Of a DNA stretch of 50,243 nucleotides, positions 25,311-33,760 are shown piece by piece. The notes under the pieces are model-generated. The model made no database searches and was not told the DNA's origin. It was given only the letters and a program-made list of their open reading frames with translations. Each line of letters opens with the position of its first letter. Position 1 is the stretch's first letter. A program made the position numbers and the translations under genes. Origin of the DNA: Aureimonas sp. AU22 (GTDB lineage Bacteria; Pseudomonadota; Alphaproteobacteria; Rhizobiales; Rhizobiaceae); the NCBI RefSeq assembly GCF_001463745.1, contig NZ_BBWJ01000041.1:1-50243 (forward strand). Reading direction: 5' to 3'.

Positions 25311-26270
25311 TCAGCCTTCGAACACGGCCGCGTCGTAGCGCAGCATGGTCACGCCGTCCCGCCACCCGTCGTGGGCGGTACGAGGAAGGTCGGCCACCTC
25401 CTCCAGGAGCCAGCGGCTGAACTCGGCGCCCGCATGGTGGGCCAGGGGATAGCCGCCACCGAAGCGGGCGTTGATCTCGAAGACGCAGGGTCCGGCTCCC
25501 GGATCCTGGATCAGCTGGAAGCACAGAACGCCGCGCGCCTCCGGCAGGGCACGCAGCACGCCGGCCGCCAGCTGCGTGAAGAGAGGCGCCCGCTCGGTCC
25601 GGCCTTTCTCGACCTCGCCGGCACGCACGCTGAGCCGGCGATGCGCCACGACGCTGCGCAAGGTGCCGTCGATGTCGACGAACATGTTCACCGTGTATTC
25701 CGGACCATGCAGGAGTTGCTGCAGCACCATCGGCTCGTCGATGGCGTCCGGCAGCTCCTGCGGACCGGACACGACCCGTATGCCCCGACTGGCACTGCCG
25801 CCCGAGGGTTTCAGGAACATCGGCCAGGCAAAGCCGTTGGCGTGGCTCGTCGGGTCGAAGGCGCGCGTTCGAGGAACGGGGACGCCGGCCGCCGCCAGCA
25901 CCTCGGCGGTCCGCAGCTTGTCGCGCGCCACGGCGATCACCGATTCCGGGCTGACATGAACGCGTGCGCCGCGACGGGCGAATGCGTCGCGGGCGGATGC
26001 GAGGACCTCGAGTTCGGGATCGATCGTCGGCACGACGAGGCGAATGTCGTGCGCCTCGACGATGTCGATCAACGCGTCGACATAGCCAGCGTCCGTGCAG
26101 CGCGGCAAGGCCAGGGCGACGTCGGCCAGATGGCACGCGGCGCTGAGTTCCGGCCGGAGGTCGCAGGCGACGATCTTGAGCTCGAGCCCCAGCGCTTCGC
26201 CGGAGCGGCGAAAGCAGTCCACGAGGCCCGCACGACGTCCCGCCGATGAGATCAAGATACCAAGCGCCAT
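25311..26270 (-). CDS. ATP-grasp ligase-like protein
   Basis: This 319-aa protein has a Rossmann-like N-terminal part (LGILISSAGRRAGLVDCF), the glycine-rich nucleotide loop MFLKPSGGSASRGIRVV (Lys154 onward), EPMVLQQLL near the adenine site and the metal-binding stretch FEINARFGGGYPLA (about 264-277). This is the CarB/PylC-like ATP-grasp layout, forming acyl-phosphates and then amide or similar bonds. ATG at 26270 trims a non-conserved leader. It is coupled to the HAD gene. In this locus it might attach an amino acid or similar group to a uronic acid or nucleotide sugar, but nothing in the sequence identifies the acceptor. Confidence 0.85.
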   Translation of the reverse strand: MALGILISSAGRRAGLVDCFRRSGEALGLELKIVACDLRPELSAACHLADVALALPRCTDAGYVDALIDIVEAHDIRLVVPTIDPELEVLASARDAFARRGARVHVSPESVIAVARDKLRTAEVLAAAGVPVPRTRAFDPTSHANGFAWPMFLKPSGGSASRGIRVVSGPQELPDAIDEPMVLQQLLHGPEYTVNMFVDIDGTLRSVVAHRRLSVRAGEVEKGRTERAPLFTQLAAGVLRALPEARGVLCFQLIQDPGAGPCVFEINARFGGGYPLAHHAGAEFSRWLLEEVADLPRTAHDGWRDGVTMLRYDAAVFEG

Positions 26271-26454
26271 CGTGGATCCCGTGTCCGGCCGCCATTGTTG
26301 GTCGAGACGTCGCAAGAACAGGCTGCGGCCTGCGGCAACGACTGAACGTATCGATCCCGAACCGGCCGCTCAATGCGACCTTCGACTACGCAAGAGGCGT
26401 GGGGCCGCCGAAGGCCTTGCACGAAGGGTGCAGTTGACAGTCGCAGGGGAATCG

Positions 26455-26479
26455 CGGGGCTCGAGGTCTCCGAGCCCCG
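26455..26479 (-). terminator. Hairpin downstream of wzy
   Basis: CGGGGCTCG at 26455-26463 and its exact complement at 26471-26479 give a 9-bp GC-rich stem with a 7-base loop. It lies about 27 bp beyond the wzy stop on the minus strand, the right place for a terminator. There is no long T-run. It suggests wzy and the downstream ATP-grasp/HAD genes may be separate transcripts. Confidence 0.45.
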
Positions 26480-26505
26480 GCTCGAACGTCGGACCCTTGC
26501 GGGCC

Positions 26506-27819
26506 CTAGCCTCGGCGTCTTCCCGCGCGTGGCCGGACAGGGCCCTTGGCCGGTGCCCGCCGCAGCGCCGCGATGCTGGGCGCGATGCCGAGCAGGAGGG
26601 GAACCACCATGAAGCGCCCGTAGACGTGCGGAAGCGTGTTCAGCATCAGGATGAAGGATCCGGTCATGACGAGGGTGCAGGTCCCCGCCAACCGGTCTCC
26701 TCCCTTGCCGAAGGCCGAGATGCCGACGAGGATCGGAGCCAGCAGCATCAGGCAGAAGCCGATCAGTCCGGGGAAGCCGGCCTCGTTCCAGATCAGGAGA
26801 TAGGTGTTGTGGACCGGGGCGTTGAGGGTTCCGAGGGTGCGGAACTGGTCCGCCCCCGCCCCGAAGATCATGGACCGCTCGGCCATGTTGACCGCCGCGT
26901 GGACGAGCTGCATGCGGCCGACGAAGGTTCCGGCACTGTCGATGTCGCCGGTCTCCAGGGCGCCCAGAACGCGGCGCTGGAAGACGTCGGGAAGGAAGTC
27001 CCGCCCCCAGGTCAGGACGACATTGACGATGCCGGCGAGGATCGCCCCGATCATGACCATCTGCTTCATCGAGCAGCCGATCAGGACGAAGGCCCCGATC
27101 GAATACGAGAGCATGATCAGCCCCGTGTTCGATCCGGTGAGCACGATGCCGTAGGCGAGAAGCGGCAGGCCGAGAACCAGCCAGAGCCGCCCGACCCGGC
27201 CCGTTTCCGTCAGCCAGAAGAGCAGGGGCACCGCCATCGCGATCACCGCGGCGCACTCGTTCTCCCGCTCCACGAACCCGAGGAACCGCCCGTTGCCGCT
27301 CACAAAGGTCGTGCCCGTCGTCTGGAGCACATGGATGACGTAGATCCCCTGCACGCAGATGATCCACATGGCGACGACGTAGATCTTGGCGAAGGTGGCC
27401 ACCTCGCCGGAGGGCCGGCCAAGCAGGATGTGGCCAAGGAGCCAGTAGGCGAAGAGATACTGGCCGACCACGATGAAGCCGCGCTCCGGGTCTCCGAAGA
27501 GGAGGCTGCTCGTCAGCATCATGACGGAGAACAGGGCGATGCCGCTGTTCCAGAACACGGTGGCGGCCTTCAGCGGCGCGACTTCGAACCCCCGGCCGAG
27601 CAGCATGACGAACAGGAGGACCGCGGCGAACGCATCGCTCAAGGTGAAGTAGAAGGCGTCGAGCCGAAGGAGGTTGAAGGGGGCCAGGAAGACGAAGGCG
27701 CATCCCAGCGCCAACCGGATGCCATCGACGCTCCATCCCCGCGCCAAGGGGGGCGGGGTCGTGGCGAGGGGGCGAAGAGGTCGTGCCCAGCCGTCGTCGA
27801 AAGGGGGATTCTGGTTCAT
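26506..27819 (-). CDS. wzy: O-antigen-ligase/polymerase-like membrane protein, putative Wzy
   Basis: This 437-aa polytopic protein has about ten to twelve hydrophobic segments and a long loop in the second half containing RMQLVHAAVNMAERSMIFGA and GTLNAPVHNTYLLIWNEAGF, typical of the Wzy_C/ExoQ superfamily (the HNTYL-type stretch). It would polymerise repeat units in the periplasm, with chain length set by the divergently encoded Wzc. ATG at 27819 gives MNQNPPFDDGW; the longer open frame to 28119 lacks coding character. It could in principle be a ligase, but the flanking Wzx and Wzc favour a polymerase. Confidence 0.83.
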   Translation of the reverse strand: MNQNPPFDDGWARPLRPLATTPPPLARGWSVDGIRLALGCAFVFLAPFNLLRLDAFYFTLSDAFAAVLLFVMLLGRGFEVAPLKAATVFWNSGIALFSVMMLTSSLLFGDPERGFIVVGQYLFAYWLLGHILLGRPSGEVATFAKIYVVAMWIICVQGIYVIHVLQTTGTTFVSGNGRFLGFVERENECAAVIAMAVPLLFWLTETGRVGRLWLVLGLPLLAYGIVLTGSNTGLIMLSYSIGAFVLIGCSMKQMVMIGAILAGIVNVVLTWGRDFLPDVFQRRVLGALETGDIDSAGTFVGRMQLVHAAVNMAERSMIFGAGADQFRTLGTLNAPVHNTYLLIWNEAGFPGLIGFCLMLLAPILVGISAFGKGGDRLAGTCTLVMTGSFILMLNTLPHVYGRFMVVPLLLGIAPSIAALRRAPAKGPVRPRAGRRRG

Positions 27820-28093
27820 CGTGATCCGGGACCCCGGGTTGGCCGGCATGCAGCCACGAGCGACGAGGCGCACGCGAGCCCGCAGTGTCCTTCTGGAAGT
27901 GGATGAATTCGACGAGCGACAAAAGTTGGATTCTCGGCCGCCCGCTTCATCCATCCGGATAGGGCCGTACCCGTCCATTCCCCCGATTGGTGCCGTTCGA
28001 CCGGTCTCGGGCCATGCTAAGCGTCGGCTCCGTGAGAAGATCGAGAAAAGCCGACAGTGCAGGGCTTGCGCAGTCGTTTCCAACGGATGTTCC

Positions 28094-30373
28094 ATGACCG
28101 TAAGCATGATCGGCGACAACCTGATTTCGAACCGTTCCGACGGTCATCGCCGGGACCCTTTCGATCGACCGGAGCCGCCCGAGAGAAGCGTCATCGGGCC
28201 GCGCGAACTCTACGGGCTGCTGCATCGCCGCTTCCTGCTCATCGCGGCGATCGTCTGCGTCGGCACGCTGGCCGCGGCGACCGCGGCCTACACGTTGCCG
28301 AAGTCCTATTCCGCCCGGTCGATGATCCTTCTGGAACCCGACGATCCGAACCTTCTCGAGGACCAGCCCGACACGCAGACGAGACCGCCGTCTCACGAGA
28401 CGCTGGATACGGAGTCCGACCTCATCAAGTCGCGCAGCTTCGCCGGGCGCGTCGTCGACGACCTTCAGCTCGTGAAGGATCCCGACTTCAATCCATACCT
28501 GCCGAAGACCGCGGCCGACGGCTCAGCCGAGCCGGCCCAAGCTTCCGGCATCCTGGGATCCGTCGTTGCCTTCTTCGGCGGCGAGGGCGAGCGGACCAAC
28601 GCGAGCGTCCCGAGCGCCGACGTGCAGAGGGACCAGGCGATCTCGATCCTCCTGTCCAAGTTGTCGACCGTTCGCAACGGCGAGAGCATGGCGCTCACCG
28701 TTTCCGTCACGCACGGCGACGCCGAGATGGCGGCCAAGCTCGCCAATGCGATCACCGGACAGTTCGTCGAATGGTCGCGCGACCAGAAGCGCGACGATAT
28801 CCGCAATGCGACCGCGTTCCTGCGGCAGCAGTCAAGCGACCTTGCCGCCAGCATCGCCAGCAAGGAACTCGAAATCTCCGAGTACAGCAGCCGGTTGAAC
28901 GTTTCGATCGATCCCCGGGACGATCTCCTGCGTCTCGCGATGCAGCAGACGAACGAGCAGCTCAGCACTGCGCGCGGGGACTACACGCAGGCTCAGGCGC
29001 GGTTGGAGCAGGTCCAGGGCGATGTCAGCGGCGCCGTCGCGGGCACGGACCCGCTGCTCAAGTCCGAGTTCCTGACGACGCTTCGCAACGAGGAAGCCTC
29101 CGCGCAGCGCGACCGGGCACAGCTGGCCCGTAACTACGGCGAGAACCATCCGCTGATCCAGGACGCGGACGCCAAGATCGCCAGCGTGCGCAAGCTCATA
29201 TCGGGAGAGATGAACGACATCGTCGCCAACCTGCGGAACGATGTCAGCGTCGCGCAGGAGCGCATCACCAAGCTCGAGAGCGACCTTGCCGGCCTCAACA
29301 AGGAGCTACGTCGGCGAAGCGTCGACGAGATCCGGCTGCGTGAGTTGAACCGCGACCTGATGACGGAACAGAAGCTCTATGATCTGATCTCGTCCCGCCT
29401 CGGCAAGCTCGATCCCTACTCGGACGCCGCCGATCCCGGCGCGCGCGTGATCTCCTATGCCGAGGTCCCGCGGGAGCCGGCCTTCCCGAAGCCTCGAATG
29501 ATGACGGCGGGCGCGCTGGCGGGCTCGGTGGTCCTCGCCTTCATCATCGCCCTGACGATCGAAGGCGCCGACTCGCGCGTCCACAATGCCAAGCATCTGG
29601 CTTCCATCCTGCAGGCGCCGGTCATGGGCATCGTGCCGCGCATGCGATCGCGCTTCTTCGGCCGGCCGGTGAACGTTGCGAGCCGGCTTTCCTCGTCGAG
29701 GCGCTCGCGCGTCGGCGAGGCGTTCCATACCTTGTGCAACGCGTCCCGCCGCTCCTATCCGGGAACGCGCGCCTTCGTCGTCATGGTCAGTTCCGCCTCG
29801 CCCGCCGAGGGCCGCACCACGACGGCGATCGGGTTCGCCTGCGCCGCGGCGCTGCAGGGCGAGCGCACGCTCCTCGTCGATCTCGATGGCTGGAGCGATG
29901 AGATCCGAGGGCAGCTCGGCGTGAACGAGAACCCGCCGCGGACCATCGAAAGCTATCTGGACGGCCATTGCGCGCAGGGCGATACGCTTCGGGCGGTCGT
30001 CGATACGCCCAACCTCGACGTCGCCGTTTCGGAAGGGCGGCGTGGGGGGGGGCGTGGTCTTCTGCAGCGCCAGTCCTTCGAGACCTATATCGGCACCTTG
30101 CGCGAGAACTACGACGTCATCGTCCTCGACGCGCCGCCCCTTCTCGCCGTCGAGGACGCCACGACGATCGCCGGCTCCGCCGACGCGGTGGTCCTGGTCG
30201 CGCTGTGCGGGCGAAGCTCGGAGGATGCCCTTCGCGAGGCGCGCGACAAGGTCTGGCTGACGAATGCGAGGCTGATCGGCGTCCTGAACGGGGCGGATCC
30301 GGGAACGAGCCAGAACGGGCTTCGCACGTCCCGTGCCGCCCGTCGCAAGACCCGCCGCTACTTCACCGAGTAG
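28094..30373 (+). CDS. wzc: Wzz/Wzc-type polysaccharide co-polymerase with degenerate kinase domain
   Basis: This 759-aa protein has a first membrane helix at about 45-65 (FLLIAAIVCVGTLAAATAAY), a long periplasmic Wzz/GumC region with coiled coil (about 230-440), a second helix at about 475-495 and a C-terminal BY-kinase-like domain. The Walker A region reads SASPAEGRTTTA, with Arg574 in place of the catalytic Lys, while Walker A' (LLVDLDGW) and Walker B (YDVIVLDAPPLL) persist. The C-terminus RRKTRRYFTE has one Tyr instead of a cluster. It probably controls chain length and links Wzy to the ExoF-like exporter, with doubtful kinase activity. Starts at 28094 or 28106 are both possible. It is divergent from wzy. 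Confidence 0.87.
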   Translation: MTVSMIGDNLISNRSDGHRRDPFDRPEPPERSVIGPRELYGLLHRRFLLIAAIVCVGTLAAATAAYTLPKSYSARSMILLEPDDPNLLEDQPDTQTRPPSHETLDTESDLIKSRSFAGRVVDDLQLVKDPDFNPYLPKTAADGSAEPAQASGILGSVVAFFGGEGERTNASVPSADVQRDQAISILLSKLSTVRNGESMALTVSVTHGDAEMAAKLANAITGQFVEWSRDQKRDDIRNATAFLRQQSSDLAASIASKELEISEYSSRLNVSIDPRDDLLRLAMQQTNEQLSTARGDYTQAQARLEQVQGDVSGAVAGTDPLLKSEFLTTLRNEEASAQRDRAQLARNYGENHPLIQDADAKIASVRKLISGEMNDIVANLRNDVSVAQERITKLESDLAGLNKELRRRSVDEIRLRELNRDLMTEQKLYDLISSRLGKLDPYSDAADPGARVISYAEVPREPAFPKPRMMTAGALAGSVVLAFIIALTIEGADSRVHNAKHLASILQAPVMGIVPRMRSRFFGRPVNVASRLSSSRRSRVGEAFHTLCNASRRSYPGTRAFVVMVSSASPAEGRTTTAIGFACAAALQGERTLLVDLDGWSDEIRGQLGVNENPPRTIESYLDGHCAQGDTLRAVVDTPNLDVAVSEGRRGGGRGLLQRQSFETYIGTLRENYDVIVLDAPPLLAVEDATTIAGSADAVVLVALCGRSSEDALREARDKVWLTNARLIGVLNGADPGTSQNGLRTSRAARRKTRRYFTE

Positions 30374-31685
30374 CCGCTGCGGAGCCGGCCCAGGCCGCAG
30401 CGGCCGGGCCGGCCGCCTCGCCGCCGATCGAAGCCGGCGCAGCGCCGGCCCAATGTGCCCCGTCGCGCTCATCGCGGTCCGCGGCAACGGATCGAAGCCC
30501 GAACGCGCGGATCAAGCCGTCGGCCACGATCCGAACGTCGAACCGCTCCTGCGCAAGGCGCCGCGACTGCGCTCCCATGCGCCCGGCCAGCGTCTCGTCC
30601 AGGAGAAAGGCCCGCATGGCATCGGCCAGCGCCGCCGGATCCTTCGGCGGAACCAGAAACCCGTTTCGCCCGTCCACCACGGTGTCGCGGCAACCCGGCG
30701 CGTTCGTGGTGACGACGGCGCGTCCCGTGGACAGGGCTTCCAGCGCGCTTCGCGGGATGCCCTCGCGATAGGTCGACGGAAGCACGAAGACGGTCGCTGC
30801 CGCCAGGAACGGCGCGACGTCGGTGGTTTCGCCCAGGTACTCGATCGAGCCGTCGGCATGCCAGCGGTCGAGTTCGTCGCGCGTGATGCCGAGCGGGCTG
30901 GGATCGAAGGGCCCCAGAACCTGAAAGCGGGCGTCCGGGAAATCGCGCTTGAGACGCTTTGCGGCCTCCGCGAACTCCGCGATCCCCTTCTCGCGCAGCA
31001 GTCGCGCCACCAGAAGGAAGACCGCAGGGCCGGCGGGAACCGGGACCGCGGCGAACTGATCGAGGTTGACGCCGGAACCGGGCACCATGACGAGCGGGGT
31101 TCGGGCGTCGATCATGCGATGGCGCCGGATGTCCTGCGCATCGGCCTCGTTGTAGGCGAAGGCCGACGTCAAGCCGACGAGCGCGCGGCGATACAGGGCG
31201 ACGCTCAGCCATCGCAGCATGGTGGCGCGGGGACCGTTCCGGTCTCCACTGAACACGTAGCCCATGCCCGTGAACAGCGCGTAGCGCTTTCGAACTCCGG
31301 CCAAGCGCGCGGCCAGGCTGCCGTAGATGATCGGCTTCATCGTGTAGGCGACGACGACATCCGGCGCCAGCCGGCGGATCTCCCGGTGGATCGATGCGAG
31401 CGTTGCGATATCGGCGATCGGATTGCTCCCTGTCCGTGCCATCGCGATCCGTCGGAAGCCGATGCCGGCCCGCGACAGCGCCCCAATGGATTGCGGATCG
31501 TCGTCGGGGGCGAGCGCCGTGACCTCGTGGCCCCCGGCGACCATGCCGGCGAGCAGCTCCAGCCGGAAGTTGACAAGGGATCGCGTGAGGCTCGCGATCA
31601 CCACGACCCGTTGCATCGACGCCGCAGCGCCCTCGTTCGGCGACGCGCCGCCGCCGGAGACCAGGGGCCGTTCGGACCGGGACAT
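30363..31685 (-). CDS. GT4 glycosyltransferase, TuaC/PglA/CapM-like
   Basis: This 440-aa GT-B enzyme has the opening VVVIASLTRSLVNFRLELLA, DVVVAYTMKPIIYGSLAARLAGV and YALFTGMGYVF, typical of GT4 enzymes that extend lipid-linked hexosamine or deoxyhexosamine chains, and a donor domain with LLVARLLREKGIAEFAEAA and the acidic motif YREGIPRSALEAL. A strong ribosome site, AAGGAG, lies 7 bp before the ATG at 31685 and overlaps the stop of the upstream GT4 gene. The last 25 residues are an Ala/Gly-rich tail of low complexity. Its 3' end overlaps the convergent wzc by 11 bp. Confidence 0.88.
   Translation of the reverse strand: MSRSERPLVSGGGASPNEGAAASMQRVVVIASLTRSLVNFRLELLAGMVAGGHEVTALAPDDDPQSIGALSRAGIGFRRIAMARTGSNPIADIATLASIHREIRRLAPDVVVAYTMKPIIYGSLAARLAGVRKRYALFTGMGYVFSGDRNGPRATMLRWLSVALYRRALVGLTSAFAYNEADAQDIRRHRMIDARTPLVMVPGSGVNLDQFAAVPVPAGPAVFLLVARLLREKGIAEFAEAAKRLKRDFPDARFQVLGPFDPSPLGITRDELDRWHADGSIEYLGETTDVAPFLAAATVFVLPSTYREGIPRSALEALSTGRAVVTTNAPGCRDTVVDGRNGFLVPPKDPAALADAMRAFLLDETLAGRMGAQSRRLAQERFDVRIVADGLIRAFGLRSVAADRDERDGAHWAGAAPASIGGEAAGPAAAAWAGSAAATR
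30373..30404. terminator. Perfect 10-bp hairpin just after the wzc stop
   Basis: GCCGCTGCGG at 30373-30382 pairs with its exact complement at 30395-30404 around a 12-base loop. The left arm begins at the last base of the wzc stop codon, and the whole hairpin lies inside the coding tail of the opposite GT4 gene. It may end wzc transcription; no T-run follows. Confidence 0.45.
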
Positions 31686-31695
31686 GGCACTCTCC

Positions 31696-32886
31696 TTAGT
31701 GCGAGGCGGTGGATCGTCGGCCGGCCAGGGCGCCTGCGTAGAGATCCAGGTGCCGGCTGACGTATTGCGCCAGCGAGAAGTTCTCGATCACGCGCTGCCG
31801 GGCCTTGGCGCCGAGGGCGCGGCGGTCCTCGTCCGACATGGCGACGAGGCGCTCCAGCCCGGCGTCGAAGGCGTCCTGGTCTCCCGGCGGGACCACGGCG
31901 CCGGTCGGGCCGACGAGCCAGCCGCAGTCGCCGAGCGAGGTGACCACCGCCGGAACGCCGCAGGCCATGGCTTCGCCGACCGCCAGCGAGAAGGCTTCCC
32001 CCCAGCTGGACGAAAGCGCGAAGACGTCGAAACCGGGAAGAAGATCGGCCACATCGCTTCGGATGCCGGGCGTGGTGATCCGGGCGTCGATGCCGAGCTC
32101 GCGGGCGACATGGCGCACCGGCCCCTCGTCGTGGCCGTCGCCGATGAAGATGCCCTGGATGTCGTGGCCCTGGTCCACGAGGCGCTTGATGGCGCGAACG
32201 ATCGAGGCCGGGTTCTTCATCGGATGGTTGCGGGCGACGTGGCCGACGATCAGGCGATCCGCCGGGATACCGAAGATCTGCCGCACGTGCCTCGGCCCGT
32301 CCGGCCTCGGCTGGAATTCGGCGCAGTCGATGCCGTTCGGTATCACCACCCGCCGGGCCGGGTCGAAGCCGAGGCGCTCGTGGTCGTCCGCAGCGACGCG
32401 GGAGCAGTAGGAGATCGCGGCAACCCGGCTGGAGAGCCTTGCGGAGATGGCGATGAGACGCCGGGTCAGGCTGTTCTCGTTCTCGATGTCGGGGATCGTG
32501 TGATGGATGCTCCACACGATCGGAACGATGTTGAACCCAAGGAGCGACCCAAGCGTCGCAGCGACATTGCCGTGATACATCCAGCCGTGGATGAGGTCGG
32601 GCCTGGAGCGACCGACGAGACGGGCGAGGCGCACGGCGTCGCGCGCGCGCGGCCGGCGGTCCATGTCGACGGAGACGACATCGGCCCTCGTGCGCAGGAC
32701 ACGCGGTTGCAGAAGACCCGGCGGAAGCAGCGACAGGACCGTCGAGGAGAAGGCAGCCCGGTCCAGCTGTTCCAGAAACCGGGTCAGCATGTATTCCGCA
32801 CCGCCGACGTTGAGACCGGTGATGGTGTGAAGGACGTTGACGGACGCGTCCGTTTCGATCGCGGGGAAAGCTGGCGGCAGCGTCAC
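31696..32886 (-). CDS. GT4 glycosyltransferase
   Basis: This 396-aa GT-B enzyme has the N-terminal LHTITGLNVGGAEYMLTRFL, a middle DLIHGWMYHGNVAATLGSLL, the donor-domain start IVGHVARNHPMKNPASIVRA and the acidic motif SSSWGEAFSLAVGEAMACG. These are standard GT4 marks of polysaccharide clusters. GTG at 32886 is the only near start; its ribosome site is weak. Its stop is 10 bp before the next GT4 start, so both are one transcript. The two probably add neighbouring sugars of the repeat unit; specificity is unknown. Confidence 0.87.
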   Translation of the reverse strand: MTLPPAFPAIETDASVNVLHTITGLNVGGAEYMLTRFLEQLDRAAFSSTVLSLLPPGLLQPRVLRTRADVVSVDMDRRPRARDAVRLARLVGRSRPDLIHGWMYHGNVAATLGSLLGFNIVPIVWSIHHTIPDIENENSLTRRLIAISARLSSRVAAISYCSRVAADDHERLGFDPARRVVIPNGIDCAEFQPRPDGPRHVRQIFGIPADRLIVGHVARNHPMKNPASIVRAIKRLVDQGHDIQGIFIGDGHDEGPVRHVARELGIDARITTPGIRSDVADLLPGFDVFALSSSWGEAFSLAVGEAMACGVPAVVTSLGDCGWLVGPTGAVVPPGDQDAFDAGLERLVAMSDEDRRALGAKARQRVIENFSLAQYVSRHLDLYAGALAGRRSTASH

Positions 32887-33099
32887 GGGGTTCAGACTCC
32901 ATTCGACGCCATCGGACCTTACGGAAGTTCCGCCAAGCCTCCAGTTGGCTCAACGGCACCAAGGCCTAGCCGGAGGAGGTAGCGGGCGCATCGAAAGATC
33001 GCATCGATCCGCCCGGTCCATCGCGCGGTCGCGCCCGAGCCGTCGGGGGAGCCCGACGCGAGCACGCGCCGTGATGGTCAGTGGGGTGGGGATCGCCGG

Positions 33100-33348
33100 C
33101 TACCACCAGCCCGGCATGGCGAGCCACCCGAACCAGACCTTCTTGAAGATCACCCAGCCGAAGGCCGCGTTCATCAGAAGGGCGCTGAGGCCCAGGACGA
33201 TGAAACCCGCATCGCTCTCGCGCGACTGGTAGGTGTTGCCGTGCGTGCGTTCAAATTCCAGGAGCTCGGCTTCCAGCTCGGTCATGCCTCCGGGATGGAT
33301 ATCGAGCGACCTACCGGACATGTTCATCGAGTTTCGCTGTCCAACCAC
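33100..33348 (-). CDS. Small single-span membrane protein
   Basis: This 82-aa protein starts with GTG at 33348, five bases after a near-perfect AGGAGGT ribosome site (33354-33360). It has an acidic N-terminal part (MTELEAELLEFERTHGN), one membrane helix (about 48-66, DAGFIVLGLSALLMNAAF) and a short aromatic C-terminus ending GWLAMPGWW. No family is recognised. Its location, upstream of the GT4 pair on the same strand and divergent from ugd, suggests a role in the polysaccharide machinery, perhaps as a small regulator or assembly factor of a membrane enzyme; that is a guess. Confidence 0.65.
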   Translation of the reverse strand: MVGQRNSMNMSGRSLDIHPGGMTELEAELLEFERTHGNTYQSRESDAGFIVLGLSALLMNAAFGWVIFKKVWFGWLAMPGWW

Positions 33349-33760
33349 GACCGACCTCCTCTTTCGCGGGCCGACTGTTCGAACGGGTTCGCGCTGCCGA
33401 GCGGCCTTGCTTCCACGCACGACCGCTTCATGCCGATGGTAGGGCGAGCGCCGAGGGCGGGCCACAGCCGCGTCGCTCGCAAAAAGCCCGGCTTGGCAGC
33501 CGCAAACGGAGGGGGCGCCCGCGTCTCCGCCTGCCGAATGGCGTAGCGCCATCGCCGAAGGGGGAAGCGGGATCGTCCTTTCGGCCGAACTCGATGCGGG
33601 ACGGCGGGAGGCGCAGGCGAGCCGCGTCCCCACAATGAACCCGCCGAGGCAACTACCGGCGGGATCGATCCTGCGCCCATGGCCGATTTGACCACTCGGC
33701 GCGAAGGCCGTCTCGCCGCAGGATCGCGGCACGTCCTTTTCGGGGAGCATCGTCGGCGTC
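33349..33760. promoter_or_regulatory. Divergent intergenic region between the small membrane protein and ugd
   Basis: These 412 bases have no supported gene other than upstream extensions of the flanking frames. The AGGAGGT site of the small protein is at 33354-33360 (minus strand), and GGGGAG before ugd is at 33742-33747. A short CCCGCC/GGCGGG dyad lies near 33640-33663. No firm promoter was recognised. Confidence 0.4.
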
